Source: Endomychus coccineus
Lineage: Eukaryota; Arthropoda; Insecta; Coleoptera; Endomychidae
DNA: 64,000 bases
Assembly: GCA_958510875.1 (NCBI GenBank)
Contig: OY294068.1
Span: 82,827,978 to 82,891,977 of the forward strand
Direction: 5' to 3'
Part shown: in pieces, positions 24,471 to 36,659 of the stretch
How the letters are laid out: every line of letters begins with the position of its first letter
How positions within the stretch are numbered: position 1 is the stretch's first letter
Program-made: the position numbers and the translations under genes
Notes under the pieces: model-generated
Told to the model about the DNA's origin: nothing
Seen by the model: only the letters and a program-made list of their open reading frames with translations
The model's database searches: none

Positions 24471-26079
24471 AAATAAACTTTCACATAACATAAGTGCAAT
24501 TTTATGCCTTTTTACGTTTTTGGCTGTTTCTACTCATTGGGAAAAGTTTTAGTTGATATTGAAACTGGGAATGACATCGCGGCTGCGCAGCCGACTTTTT
24601 CTTCTACGGGTATTAGTTGTTTTAGCTGCTTAGTCCACAGAGAAAACTACTCTACAATATATCTCAATGTACGAAGGTAATGACCACATGCCTCTATGGA
24701 AGTGTATTTGGCAAGAACCAAGAGAAGAAAGAAGATATACTCTGATAAGCGCTGTAGAAAAACGTTTACTTTTAAATTTAAGAAATTCGTAAATATATGA
24801 ACTTGTGCTGATGAGTGGAGCAAAAACTATAGTTCTCCTCAATCTGTAGAATACCACGCTTTCTGGCGAAAACAATTCTTCCGGTCACATCATAATTGAT
24901 GTGTTATTATTGAAGTGATAGTGTTTTGAAATCTATCGGATTATAAATACACTGAACGTAAACATAAAGAACTAAACAAACATAAACGTAGCGTGAAATG
25001 TCCCGGAGATAATGAAGTACGTTCTTTCCAAGGTCGACCGGTCAAGGTTGATCACAAGCTTTATAAACGGTCCACTTTAATAAATGTAGGTATGTCTAAA
25101 TATCAGATTGAATTGAAAAAAATGAGCAACCATCTCAAATTCTACATGAGAACGTAGCTAATAAATTGAATGCATGATTATTATTCCAAGCATGAATAAC
25201 AACAGTTCCTTGGATGATTTTACAGTTTACTCTCTAAATGGCTTTGAATACTAACATTCCGCGTTAAAAATGACCTACAAATGAAAGTTAAAAGAAAGTT
25301 ATTGCTTGTAATTGTTATATAGTTTGACTTGTGAATTATTCTTAATCTGCGTCATATTGAATAATGAAAATCATGATCCTTATCACCAGTCTGCTTTTAT
25401 GACGGGAAAAGTTCTTAAAACACGTTTATCGTTTGGGCAAACAAAATGTAGAAAGTCTCAAATAATGAATGTTTTTGAAATAATACGATTTATTGGGAAA
25501 TAGTAATATCTATCATCTATCCGGTCACGGAAGGTACATATGTGCAAATGTTAAAAGTGAAAAGAGTTGCTTTTGAGTGGTTTCCTTAGAATTAAATAGC
25601 TAATGCACCATTCTATCCAAGAAGTCTATAATCTAGACTCCTTCATTCTATCATCATATTCCTAGATAGCTCAATATTTTAGGTAATAGGTATTTATCAA
25701 AATGTTTTCCTTTGAGGTAAAATTTGATTGGAAGAAAACATTAGACAACTGTAAGTAATACCTACTTTAAGATATCTAAATTTGGTTATGTTTGATTATT
25801 TATTGAATTAGATTATTATGAAGTTTAGAAAGATGGGAATCAACTTTATCACTTACGCAACTGTATTTCTTAATTTGGATACTTTATCATTTATAAAATA
25901 GGTGATATTTTGATTATTCAGTTTAATACGATACGATACAATACGATACATATGGGAACAGTTTTCATAATGAGCGTTGATGCGGACGAACGTTCATCCT
26001 CATGATACATATGTTCACATAAAAAACACATCGTGGAATATTCTCCTGTACTAATTTTGGCTTCATGCTATTTAAAGCT
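24471..26079. other. Unassigned intronic DNA
   Basis: Only a small imperfect tandem run (acgatac units, about 25927-25950) was noticed. Confidence 0.4.
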
Positions 26080-26335
26080 TATCATGATTCAATCGATCAG
26101 GTGGCCTAGCAATTCGTTTTGGTCTAGGTGAATTATGAATGTTTTCATCAACGATATTAGTATCATTCAACCCTTCGGGCTCTAGTTGATGTGTACTGAT
26201 AGGGACATCTACTTTATCAGTTACAATAATACTGATATTGCCACGCGCCAGTTTTTTGGTAGAGCTGAATGTTTTTAAATGAGTATTGGTTTGGGGGCGA
26301 GAGGCATGGCGTATCCCTGAGGATTCTTGTTTGAG
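26080..26335 (-). pseudogene. Gypsy-type polyprotein C-terminal tail (minus strand)
   Basis: The minus-strand frame runs without stops for about 80 codons and ends in NSPRPKRIARPPDRLNHDK. A basic (K/R)R..R.PP.RL stretch is the usual end of LTR-retrotransposon pol polyproteins downstream of integrase. It lies on the same strand as, and in the right order after, the RNase H-integrase relic at 27200-28126. I therefore take both as parts of one gypsy copy. No LTR was recognised below 26080. Confidence 0.5.
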
Positions 26336-27199
26336 ATATTTTAAATGTAATTTGAAATAAACAACATTGGTGAAACTAACTCAATAGAATTTATTAAAAC
26401 AAATTAACATATAAAAATAAAAGACGACACTATGTAAAATGATTACGTTAAATAAATTGATTAATGAAATACAATGATAAATAGTTTGAAAATTAGCTTA
26501 CTTAATTCAAAAGACATGATAATGGATAGTTTTGGAAACAGTTTAATTAAATCATTAATTCTCCATTTAATGTTAATGAAAAAAAACATTACTTACATTA
26601 TTAACATCGATGCGTACTCACGCGAGAAGAAAGTTCGAATATATCCCCCTTTTCCTATGTCGGTGACTTATATAAACTTTATTGATGAAATTCAGCAATT
26701 CAGGATTCGCACGGTAAATGAACTTGTCCGGCAGAATAATGAACCCTAATGCTGACATTACAGTTTTACTTATTATTTGCAATATAAAAGTATCTGAGAA
26801 TGAAATTAACACCGACTGACAGGAAATGCTTTGAAGTAAGTTTTGTAATAAAATAAATTGAAATAAAATATCTGAAAGATTATAATAGGAATAAAAATGA
26901 TTTACAATATTGAAGAAAAATAAAGATTGGTAATAATAGAATTTGGTAAAATCGGAAACGTGACAATATTTCCAATTGAAATATTATCCGTCGGTTCAAT
27001 TTTTAAAAGTTTTACTGCGCGGTGCATTAGCGGTCAATTAGAAAATTATTTGATAGGAAATTACCATCACTAGGCTTATTTGAACATAACTTGTTTTTCA
27101 AAGCGTTTTTATATTTATCACACAATTTTCTCCGGCGCCTTTAGACTGGAAAGAACGGAGCGGAAGTTAAATGTTCGATATCACATTATAATAGGACAA
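26336..27199. other. Unassigned; probably decayed or inserted sequence within the gypsy relic
   Basis: It lies between the integrase fragment and the polyprotein tail on the minus strand but shows no recognisable integrase sequence. The AT-rich frames at 26474-26812 match nothing known. Confidence 0.35.
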
Positions 27200-28126
27200 T
27201 TTTTAAATCGGTACTAGTAAAATTTCTGCCATATCTGATATCAAAGTACATAATTCGAAACGAGAAAATGTGTTATGTAAAGCTTTTATGGTGAAACTAG
27301 ATGTTATATACTTTGTAGGAAATTCTTCCACCCATTTTGAATGAGCAGGATCACCAAAACGTACTGATTCATTTCCATTTCCATGCATGCGAGGTAAGTT
27401 TTGGTGGCCTTGATTATTCATCGTGCAACTCTCCCATTGCTTAGCTAGTAATAAATTCGATCTGTTCATTTATTCCAGGCCAGTAAAAATATGTTCTAGT
27501 TATTCCCTTCATTACTACCACTCCTAAATGGTTTTTATGCAATTCTTATATTAAATACTCACACAATTTTTGAGGCATTATTATTCTATTATTCCACAAT
27601 AATATAACATTTTCAGTTGTAATGTAAAATAAAAGTTTTCAAACATTTAATTTTTTTTTTGTTTTTTGGCCGTCCATTTGTTTCTTCTTTTATGATTTAA
27701 AAATTAGCAAAATTTAACTCATGCAATTTGAAATAATCGATATAATCTAAGCCTCAACGCAATGCCAAACATTTGGAAATCTGCAAAATTATTCTTTGAC
27801 TTTACGCACTGTATTTTGTATTTATAATTTGATAGAATAACAGCCCGTAAACACAATCCGTTCCCAGAAAATTTCCTTATTTGGATTAAATATAGCTGTA
27901 AGCTAATATGTAAATTGATTACATTTGCAAACTCCAAAGATGATGGCTAAGTCTTCGCGTTCCCCTTGCGAATATTTTTTTGGATGCAAATCTATTATAG
28001 GTTTCTCTAGATCTTCAGGCATAATATGTGAAAGTGAACATCCAATGCCCTGAGGGCTTACGTCGGTTGTTAATTTCAACTAGTAATCGGGGTTATATTG
28101 AACCAATGTTTCTGCGGAAGTTACAA
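27200..28126 (-). pseudogene. Ty3/gypsy RNase H to integrase relic (minus strand)
   Basis: Starting at 28125 on the minus strand, the frame gives an SAETLVQYNPD block, TTDVSPQGIG, LSHIMPEDLEKPI and YSQGEREDLAIIFGV (RNase H, with the Asp of family DASP visible). Then come IFNPNKE, SNYKYKIQCVKSKNNFAD, a zinc-binding/linker region (ELHKNHLGV, TYFYWPGIN) and integrase core pieces (AHSKWVEEFPTKYITSSFTI, TFSRFELCTLISD) down to about 27215. Frameshifts and stops are frequent. The reading starts exactly at the edge of the young LTR element at 28127. Confidence 0.8.
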
Positions 28127-28709
28127 TGTAGTATAGGAATCATCCATTCCTATACGAGATTACCTAAAAACCCTAAGTTATAGAATTCGACCTTATTCTT
28201 ATTAATTAATGTTATTAAGCATATATTGATAACTCATAACTGACCCACTAACAACATGCTGACTATTACACATTGTTTAGCCCAAGATAACCTTGACACA
28301 CAGAACAGGGTATCTCGAGGTAGTTATTGAGGAATCGATGTATATGCTAAAGACTAGAGTATGTAGAACGATAACATAAACATCACAGTTAGATTATAAT
28401 ATATATAGTTATGTAGAACATTCATATTCAGTTACATATAGTTATATCATAGATTATTCATATAAGATGTTGATGTAAGATTGTACTATTATTATGTAGA
28501 GCAAGACTTTAAGTCGTTATGGCGTCGAGCTCTACAATTAAGTAAAGTGACTCTTTTATAAGTGATATGTTTCTATTCCCTATACCTTCACTAGGACCAC
28601 GGGTCAGTTAGGGCGAACCGCCCAACATTAAGACCTCTTCCCCACAGGACGACCGTTGGCAAGTCTTTCTACTTTACATGGCGATCTACGCCAGTCTTTC
28701 TACTTTACA
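28127..28709 (+). repeat. 5' LTR of the young element
   Basis: It matches 30759-31341 at a constant offset of 2632. Its end contains a 31-bp unit (tttctactttacatggcgatct...ccagt) that is repeated across the LTR/interior border. A primer-site-like TGGCGATC therefore occurs both inside the LTR (28679) and just after it (28710). Confidence 0.9.
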
Positions 28710-30758
28710 TGGCGATCTCTACCAGTCTTTTCTGAAAATGGAAAAACAGAGACGTATGTGATCTTCCCCACATGGCGATCTCTACCAGTTTTTTTCTTCT
28801 ACCAGAAATAAGAAACGGACCATAATGGATTTGGAAATTGGAAATGGATTGGAAAGGAAACATGGAAATTTCGAGGATGGAATGGAGACAAATGGATTGG
28901 GACTATGGATTTGGAACTAGGAAAATGGAAACTGGAACGCAGACATCGAGGCAGCGATGGGTTGGGAAAAAGAAGAAGAAGTCAACCCTGTAGTGTAGTG
29001 CTTCGAAATGTGAGTAATGACTGTTCCAGACAATTTCAGGTTCATATTTTTTTTTAGAAAAACAGCACGCAAATATGCCCCGCTGTGTATATATATATAT
29101 ATATATATGCATATTATAAATTTATTGATTTATTAATTTAGTAGATTTATCATAATCAGGTAAATTGCTGAACATAAAAATTTTTTTTTGATGTCACATT
29201 TAACTATATTTAATAATATTGAAGTAATTTAGTAATACCTAACTTCTAATAGTGATTTCAATATATCTAATATATTATATTATAGTGATAAAATATTTAA
29301 GAAATTTTAGGGATATATAACTTCTAATGCTTCAATTTAATTGAAATCGAATAGGAAATTACGTTTAGTAAATATATTAAGATATTGGAATAGTAAGACG
29401 AAAATAATTAACAAATAACTACTTTATTAAAGATATAAGTATTTTAAGTACACAAATATTATCAATTTGAAAAAAAATTAATTGAAATTAATGGGAGATT
29501 TACATTTAAAAGTAGTAAATATTAATATATTGGAATAAGTAAGAATAAAATAAGTTATTTATCAAATAATTAAAGTTACGTGTATAAGCATATACACATT
29601 GTTTGAAAATTAGTTCAAACAAATATATTATTGCCAGGGAAAATTATCCCACAAAACCATTAAATAATTTGTTAGACCAACAATGATGTGGCTAACATAT
29701 GGTTATTCCAGGATGGAAACCATAGATGATATAATAGCATTGATTATGCAGAATTTTTTTTTAAATGGTTATAAGTAGAAGGCAATAAAATAAATTAGGT
29801 TATTATCAAAGTTTGGATATCTGACGAGGTTTAAAAAACTTTTTTTTTAACAAGTATTATTAAAATATTATAGTCATAAAGATGACGACAAATAATTTTA
29901 AAATTGAATTAATATAGGTTTAGAATAATGGTTACATATTATTTCGAAATGCGATTTGCGTACATTGAAATAACTTCATTTAATTATAACAATAATATAA
30001 AGAATTGCAACAAAGCATATTTCATTCATGTTATATAGTAAACATAGTACCAGAAATTTGAATCAGCAAAATAATTGCGAGCGAATAGTTCATTCGATAT
30101 TTCAAGGGCAATCTAGTGACTATACCCAAGACATCACGGATCAAATTGGAATATATTATTAGGCTGAATCAATTACATAGATATGTCATAATGGAAAGTA
30201 AGAAGATGAATTGTAGGCGCAGTATTGGAGTAAATGGAGATGAATTGTAACATACGTAAGTCTGTAGCTTTGATCCGCATATGGCTTAGGTACGTTGTGG
30301 AAAAGTATGGCAGCAGTAATATGAGTTACAGATGATATTTTTTTTTTGATTTGCATAAAACTACACTTTCGATCGGCATTGTACCTAAGGGCATTGTTGA
30401 GAAATGTAGTCAATTTGTGTAAAATTTCATTATTGCTGAAATAGGCATAATGATGAATTCCAAGGATAAGGAATTTATGAGCGCTTGAAGAAGAAGAAGA
30501 GAAGAATGTAGTAAATAAAGGAAGACATGAAGTCGGTACAAAAATAACATATGTTTCTATATATATAAATAAGTAAATAAAATCATTTCAGGCAAAAAGC
30601 CGTAAAACTAAAAAGTATGCGCAAATCCCACAGTATAATAACAATATGTATGACCATTAATTAAGAACAATGTTTGTAAAATAAAAATAAGGTACGATAA
30701 AAGGAAAAAAAAAATGTTAATCTGTCAATTCAACATTTTTTTAAACCGCGTTGGGAGG
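28710..30758 (+). other. Interior of the LTR element, non-coding
   Basis: It starts with the TGGCGATCTC primer-site-like sequence and a further acatggcgatctctaccag copy near 28770. A purine-rich zone (about 28795-28980) and a (TA)n run (29087-29108) follow. The rest is AT-rich without protein similarity; a 75-codon minus-strand frame at 30186-30413 is not convincing. Confidence 0.7.
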
Positions 30759-31341
30759 TGTAGTATAGGAATCATCCATTCCTATACGAGATTACCTAAA
30801 AACCCTAAGTTATAGAATTCGACCTTATTCTTATTAATTAATGTTATTAAGCATATATTGATAACTCATAACTGACCCACTAACAACATGCTGACTATTA
30901 CACATTGTTTAGCCCAAGATAACCTTGACACACAGAACAGGGTATCTCGAGGTAGTTATTGAGGAATCGATGTATATGCTAAAGACTAGAGTATGTAGAA
31001 CGATAACATAAACATCACAGTTAGATTATAATATATATAGTTATGTAGAACATTCATATTCAGTTACATATAGTTATATCATAGATTATTCATATAAGAT
31101 GTTGATGTAAGATTGTACTATTATTATGTAGAGCAAGACTTTAAGTCGTTATGGCGTCGAGCTCTACAATTAAGTAAAGTGACTCTTTTATAAGTGATAT
31201 GTTTCTATTCCCTATACCTTCACCAGGACCACGGGTCAGTTAGGGCGAACCGCCCAACATTAAGACCTCTTCCCCACAGGACGACCGTTGGCAAGTCTTT
31301 CTACTTTACATGGCGATCTACGCCAGTCTTTCTACTTTACA
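30759..31341 (+). repeat. 3' LTR of the young element
   Basis: It is a direct copy of the 5' LTR, ending in ctactttaca and followed by the ACAA duplication at 31342-31345. Confidence 0.9.
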
Positions 31342-31344
31342 ACA

Positions 31345-32300
31345 ATATCCACCACGATGGTACGCTGTTTGTTTTCAAGAAACGGCCTTAGTACAGATTT
31401 TATTGAACCATCGTTCACCAGATGAAGGTGATTTGTTGATATGTAAGTTTTCCTTCCTACCCAGATTTTATTCGAGATCTCTGTGTTACATTGCGTTGGG
31501 TCAAATTAAAAACATACGCTTATCCAAGGATACTCGGAGAAAAACGTGCGAAGACCGGTCGTATGAGTTGTAATGTCAAACTGTGCGTGGAGGTTTTGAT
31601 TCGTTGTTTGAAGTGATATAGGGACAGGTCGGTCGTAGTGATAAAAGAATGGTCTGAGTTTCCCAATGGTGCACAGACCTTTACTTCATAGGGATGTGGA
31701 TTGTTAGTGAGGAATAAGTCAAGGATATTAGCATAATGATAGTTCAGGGATCCATTGTGGTTCATTGATTATTTACTCGAGACCATAGGTAATGGCGGTG
31801 ACCTCAGCCTGTCGCCCTGCGTCATCCGTTCTGTTTGAGAGCTTGAGCCAACCGGAGTTGTGAACGTGAAAATTCCTCATGATGATAGTTTCGGCTGCTG
31901 GATAGTTTTGCTGAATGGAGTCAAGTTTTAGAGAAAGAAATTTAAAGAGTTCACCATGATCTGGTTCATTTGGTGGTGGACAACATGACATTTACTGTTT
32001 GTAAATGTCAAACTTGAACAACATCGAGTTCTTGTGGTTCTAGATTCTCCTCTCTGTGGCATGAGAGATCATTTCTGGAATAGAGACAGATATCTCCTTT
32101 GAATCTGAAACGAAAGTGGAGCTCGTAGCAAGGATAGGGCATATAGGTCGTGTTGGTAGATATGAATTGACCTGCGTCTCAGTTAAGGCCAGTATGTCTG
32201 GTTTGTCTGTCTGCAGGTGTTAATGAACATGGTTCATGTTTTTGTTAAGACCTCGAATTTAACAAGGGTCAATCTTCAAGTTTATATGTTTCAATGTCGA
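31345..32300 (-). pseudogene. LINE endonuclease (APE-type) relic (minus strand)
   Basis: The minus-strand reading starts near 32270 (IRGLNKNMNHVH, DKPDILALTETQ: the first endonuclease block with its catalytic Glu). It continues with a YSRNDLSCHREE region, then PPNEPDHGELFKFLSLKLDS, then IIMRNFHVHNSGWL where the family GDFN Asp/Asn box is mutated. LDLFLTNNPHPYEVKV and APLGNSDHSF (the SDH catalytic His block, about 31645-31670) come next. It ends in WFNKICTKA near 31380. This is the jockey/CR1-like pol family common in arthropods. The reverse transcriptase does not follow, because the reading stops at the young LTR element. Frameshifts occur near 31760 and 31990. Confidence 0.8.
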
Positions 32301-33984
32301 ACCACTTGATGCAATTTGATTCTATTCTAAAATTGATTATGAAATATTTTCATCTCACTGTAATTGAATATTCATTGCAGTTCTAAAAATAGCTCCTCAG
32401 GTTTTAAAGTACTTCAATGTACAATATCAAATTTACAAAATATAACTGAATTATTATTTTGAATCATATTTACCATACCTCTTATTTCGTATTAGCATTG
32501 AAACTATTTATTTTATCTCTGATAAGCGATTTACTAAATCTTATTATCTTACAATAACTGTCTACTGCCTTAATAATAAATGTATTATTTGTTGAACTCA
32601 ATTTTATCATAACGTCAAAATAGCTTATTCTCCATTTAAGGGACAAAGGTATGTTCAATGCATCGATATTTCGCAGAACCTATATTGATTGGGAGTATCC
32701 CTATATTACTGGCAATGTTTCTTATTTTTGTTCCTTGTCTTCCGATTGAAAGGAACCTGAAATAATTTTTAACTCACAAGTTTCCTGAGGTCTTTTAATA
32801 TTAGTCAAGTAAGTAAGTTTTTTGTTGGTTTATGATGTGTTGGTATTAATTTTGGTGTCTTCGAATTAACATTATTGCTTTTGACAGTTTCAATTTCATA
32901 TTTATTTTTTGTTTTCCATTGTTTAACATTTTCAACAAACAATGTTGGAGATATCTGGTAGAAACTCTCTTGTCTCATTAATTTTATTAATAATGTGTGT
33001 TTTCTTTTCTGGAATAATTTTATTAACTTTTTCTTATAAAAACGAGAAGTGGAAATAATATCGAGAGATAGGATATAGATCCATATGGTAGTTGGACGTT
33101 TGGTTGTATTGAAATTTGTACTCTTCATTTGGATATTTATGATATTGCGATTGAGACAGGCAACTGTCACTTCTCGCCACTAGTGGCGCTATCACAGCAT
33201 ATCCTGGTCGAACGACGAGCAGTGTCAACTACTGTCAACAGTCAACACTGCAGTCAGAGAGATTAAAATTTGTTCCCAATTGTAACGATTACCTCTTGTT
33301 ACTTCTTAATAGATTATGAAACTTCAGGAATAATGAGGAAGCAGTTTCTTTTCATGCAGGATTAGAGAAAAATGATAAACTCAGATTTGTTTTGGAAATT
33401 CATTCACTTATTCATCATTACAGCCAAGTTCTAATAATGCACTTGGAAGGTAAACTTTTTTAGCACTTAAACGAAATGGGGAAGATTCTGAACCTTCCCT
33501 AATTCATGATATATGTAAAACTACTGTAATATATTCATTAGTTGTATCAATTTTATGCATAAAATGTGGAGCATGTTGGACATATGACCAAGTAGAGAAC
33601 TTCGGAAGTTGGAGAATCAAACTTAAATTCACGCAAAACTTGTAACATTTGGTTCAGAGTTAATGCTTTGTTCAACCAAACTGTGGCAATTTCAAAGCTA
33701 TGTGTTATCAACTAAGGCTGAATATGGAATAATTCATATCTTTGAGATTGTCACAGTGTGGTGAAACAATTTATCAGCATTAATTGTAAACTATAGGTTA
33801 CAAGTTTCATGTATATTTGAGGTCAATTCTCCTATTTCCGAAAGTTAAAATGATTTTACACTAAGTAAACAAGTTAACCATTCCTAACAATCAAACGAAA
33901 TCTGTCGAATCTCGAGTATTGGATAACTTATTACACGGTATCAACGTACTGAGTATTTAATATAGGATTATCAAGTGGGGATCT
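32301..33984. other. Unassigned intronic DNA
   Basis: A 121-codon minus-strand frame (32805-33170) is AT-driven and matches nothing known. A TCAACTACTGTCAACAGTCAAC-like run near 33225-33247 is a small imperfect repeat. Nothing else is supported. Confidence 0.35.
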
Positions 33985-34690
33985 AATAATCTACTAGAGT
34001 TTAATGCAATCTGAAGTCAAGCTTGCGACTCCTCTGGGAAGGAGGTTCTCACAATCCCTAATATGATGATGTCAGGTACAACGTACAACTATTCCTATGA
34101 AGTCTTCCATATCCATGCCCGGATACCCACCAGCAGCATCCTTTCATGAGATGATTATGTGAGGTTCATTGCGAAAACTGCTTCATAAAAACTTGATTTT
34201 CTATTCCGTGCCAAAAGCTGTTTTATATCCCTGCAGCTCCTCATAATCTACGTAGCACAGATTCGACCTGTTCTGGAGTATTGTTCCCATGTTTGGAATT
34301 GGGCTCCCAAAAATACGCTAAAGCTTTTGGATTCTATCCAGAAGAGAGTTATTCGTCTGAATGATATTTCCATGGTCGGTGTTTATCAGAAACCTTGTCT
34401 GTTGTTTCATCTCAAGATATTCCAGGCTGGCGAACTAGACGAGCTCAAGCTAATCACTTTATTGTTGAACTCGAACCCTGTCGAACTTCTTCCTACCAGA
34501 CTTCATTTTTCTGTCGCATAGCAAAGTTGTGGAACTTTTTGCCTAGTGAAGTCTTTCATTATGTCTATAAAATCCAAACTCTCGAGAAAAATTCGAATGC
34601 CTATCTCAACCTTTCAACTCTGGCTCACACGATGTTCTTCGAACATTATAAGATTCTCTCTGGTGTAGTCAGAGTATGAAAAAAAGATGG
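33985..34690 (+). pseudogene. LINE RT C-terminal half, jockey/CR1-like
   Basis: It begins NNLLEFNA (about 33987), the block after the YADD box, then gives IPNMMMSGTT, IYVAQIRPVLEYCSHVW (about 34248-34298) and APKNTLKLLDSIQKRVIRL. In another frame come ARRAQANHF-like sequence and CRTSSYQTSFFCRIAKLWNF with LPSEVF (about 34468-34555). These are the ordered landmarks of the arthropod jockey-like pol C-terminus. At least three frame changes are present. The same family gives the minus-strand pieces at 31345-32300 and 55320-55545. Confidence 0.8.
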
Positions 34691-34814
34691 ATAAATGTGA
34701 AACATTGAATAGTATGTTGACCAAATATATCAATTAGGTCTTGTACTGACGAGTTTTACCTTTGTATCAATTCAAATCAATAAGACTGGCCCGATTTAAA
34801 CTAATTCAATCAAG

Positions 34815-35265
34815 AGAGACAATCACAACACTGTATACTTGTTTGTGGAGTAGTCGATCAACTCGAAATTCGAACATCGCGAGAAATGACTTTGTGACAC
34901 TTCGTGTTGTGCTACGCGTTCCGTTGCATGTTTCCAATCGCAATAACCATTCAGCAGACTTATTTTTCGGTATAACTGTAAGTAGTTCACATATATAGCA
35001 ATATATTTTCCTAGTTGATAGTGAAAAACAAAGCCACGACCGCTGATCGCTCTTTGTTTTGGAGTGTACAGAAAAAGAGATTTTTCGAGCATTTTCGATC
35101 GGTAGAAAAATCTTGTCGTTCTTGACTGATTGACGATTTTGAGAAGAGATTTTCATCTTTTTCGCAATTTTGTTCAACCTTTTCTGATCCAACAATCAAT
35201 TTCATGTTTAGTGAAAATCCTACCAGAATGCCTATGTCGTTTTGGTAGTTTCGATCCTTCATAGA
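34815..35265 (-). pseudogene. TTF-type zinc-finger (ZMYM1-like hAT) N-terminal relic (minus strand)
   Basis: Minus-strand frames read RSWLCFSLSTRKIYCYIC, then a K.SLLNGYCDWKHATER block and HEVSQSHFSRC. This is the pattern W..YS.......C..C......F..G..DWK......HE.S..H of the TTF-type zinc finger. In ZMYM1-like hAT-derived transposases that finger precedes the catalytic region. Two overlapping frames are needed, so a frameshift is present. No catalytic part follows on this strand. A C-terminal piece of a similar transposase class occurs separately at 46690-47020. Confidence 0.6.
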
Positions 35266-35799
35266 TATTTCGTGGTGATGTAGTAGAAGTGCTTTTCTGC
35301 AATCAATGAAAATAGCAATTAATTTATGTTCTATGAGATTGATTGATTACTTTTATCTTCATTTTGACTTCTGCCTTTTTAACTGTATTAGATTCCAAGA
35401 ACAACTTTGACAACCAAATTTGTGGGCAACTAGTGCTTACCTAGTGTGCTCATTCTGACCTATTGTCCCATTACAAACTTTACTGGGAAATTTTGGAATT
35501 AACTTACCCTACTGAATTTTAGAAGTCAACTTTTCCTTTTTTCAAAACTCTTAAATACAAAAATATTGCTCAGGAAGCCCCATCAAACTTTTTTTCTCTT
35601 CCTAAATTTTACTATCTACTTAAGTTTTTACATAGAAGAATAAAATACGGAAATAAGCATCCGAAGGCTGGGGAGAAAATAAAATCATTTTTATTATAGT
35701 ACCATATTTGCGTAGAACAATGGCAATCTTGCATAGCCGCCTCGGGGACTCTCGCCCCCTGGTGTGCCGGATTCTTACCGACTGAAAATCCTCCTCCGT
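35266..35799. other. Unassigned intronic DNA
   Basis: No coding or repeat signal was recognised. Confidence 0.35.
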
Positions 35800-36075
35800 A
35801 AGGTTGGATCTCCTTCCTTTAGAGGAATTCCCACTGCACTGCTGCCATTAGTGTCCTATTGTGCCCTCACATATTCCTAACTGCTCATCAATCCGGTGTA
35901 TTCTATGAAGTTCAGTAGCCTGAAGGAGATATTTCTGATTTCTGACACAGCACATGTCTGGGTGCCTTTTTCAATTCCGCAACCCCTGCATGTGGCTTGC
36001 CATACCAGAACAATCGTGTAGACATGTTTGTAGCATGGGGCGTGTCCGGTCACGAATGCAGCAAGATTTCTTATT
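35800..36075 (-). pseudogene. LINE ORF2 C-terminal zinc-knuckle region (minus strand)
   Basis: The minus-strand reading near 36065-35890 gives FVTGHAPCYKHVYTIVL followed by ATCRGCGIEKGTQT. This fits the R1/I-type LINE C-terminal pattern (TGH..L..HL...G....C..CG...E....H.L..C). The final His/Cys part has decayed. The region is more GC-rich than its surroundings. Similar but better preserved domains occur at 54380-54690 (+) and 59825-60166 (-). Confidence 0.55.
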
Positions 36076-36659
36076 TCTTGTCTGCTGAATTAAAAACAAT
36101 ATTAAAAGTTAAATAATAGTTAGTATAATATAATAAACAATGTAAAACATAATAAACAACAAAGTAATTAGAATTAGAAGTGTAAAACAAGAACTTCAGT
36201 GAAAGTGAATAAACGTACAGTGTTACGAAGAAAGAAATCATAATTAAAATGATTACAAAAACTATCATGAGATAGCACAAACTATTGAAAAATGTTATAG
36301 ATATAAGTTAGGATTAGTAAATTTGTGTTATATAATGTTAAAGAAATGTTATTGATATATTATATTATATATTAGTTTTTAAGAATGACAACTGCCAAAT
36401 TTATAATAATTTTTGGAATAATCATATTAACAATAACCTAATCATAGGTTATCTTATACCAAAGTGTGTGGAAAAATGTAGGCAATATTAATTTAGAAAG
36501 AAGGAATCATCAAAATGAGTTGAAAATCTCTAATAATTCAAAATTTATAGAATACTAGATTCTGATTGGTCGAGGCGATTTTATAAACGTCAGACTAGTA
36601 ACAATGTAATACTTCTGTCAGTTTGCAACAATCATCAAAGCATTCTTGATAGGTAAACT
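36076..36659. other. Unassigned AT-rich DNA
   Basis: It is low-complexity A/T-rich sequence without a recognised feature. Confidence 0.35.

Larger units (their letters stand above)
28127..31341 (+). mobile_element. Young non-autonomous LTR retrotransposon, 3215 bp
   Basis: It has two LTRs of 583 bp (28127-28709 and 30759-31341) with TGTAGTATAGG starts and CTACTTTACA ends, hence canonical TG...CA. I found one difference between them (t at 28592, c at 31224) and no net indel, so insertion is recent. A 4-bp direct repeat ACAA flanks the element (28123-28126 and 31342-31345). A primer-binding-site-like TGGCGATCTC begins at 28710, directly after the 5' LTR, and a short purine run (gggagg) precedes the 3' LTR. 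The 2049-bp interior has no credible ORF and is rich in A/T homopolymers. It resembles LARD/TRIM-type elements that depend on enzymes in trans. Orientation is inferred from the primer-site position. Confidence 0.85.

Noticed and set aside
29087..29108. (TA)n run as a functional element
   Set aside because: Simple low-complexity run inside the non-coding LTR-element interior; no further significance seen.
33590..33700. Repeat shared with 53395-53460
   Set aside because: Only about 60 bases of loose, AT-rich similarity; not enough to call a family.
34762..34998. 78-codon plus-strand frame
   Set aside because: It is antisense to the TTF-type zinc-finger relic, which has recognisable motifs.
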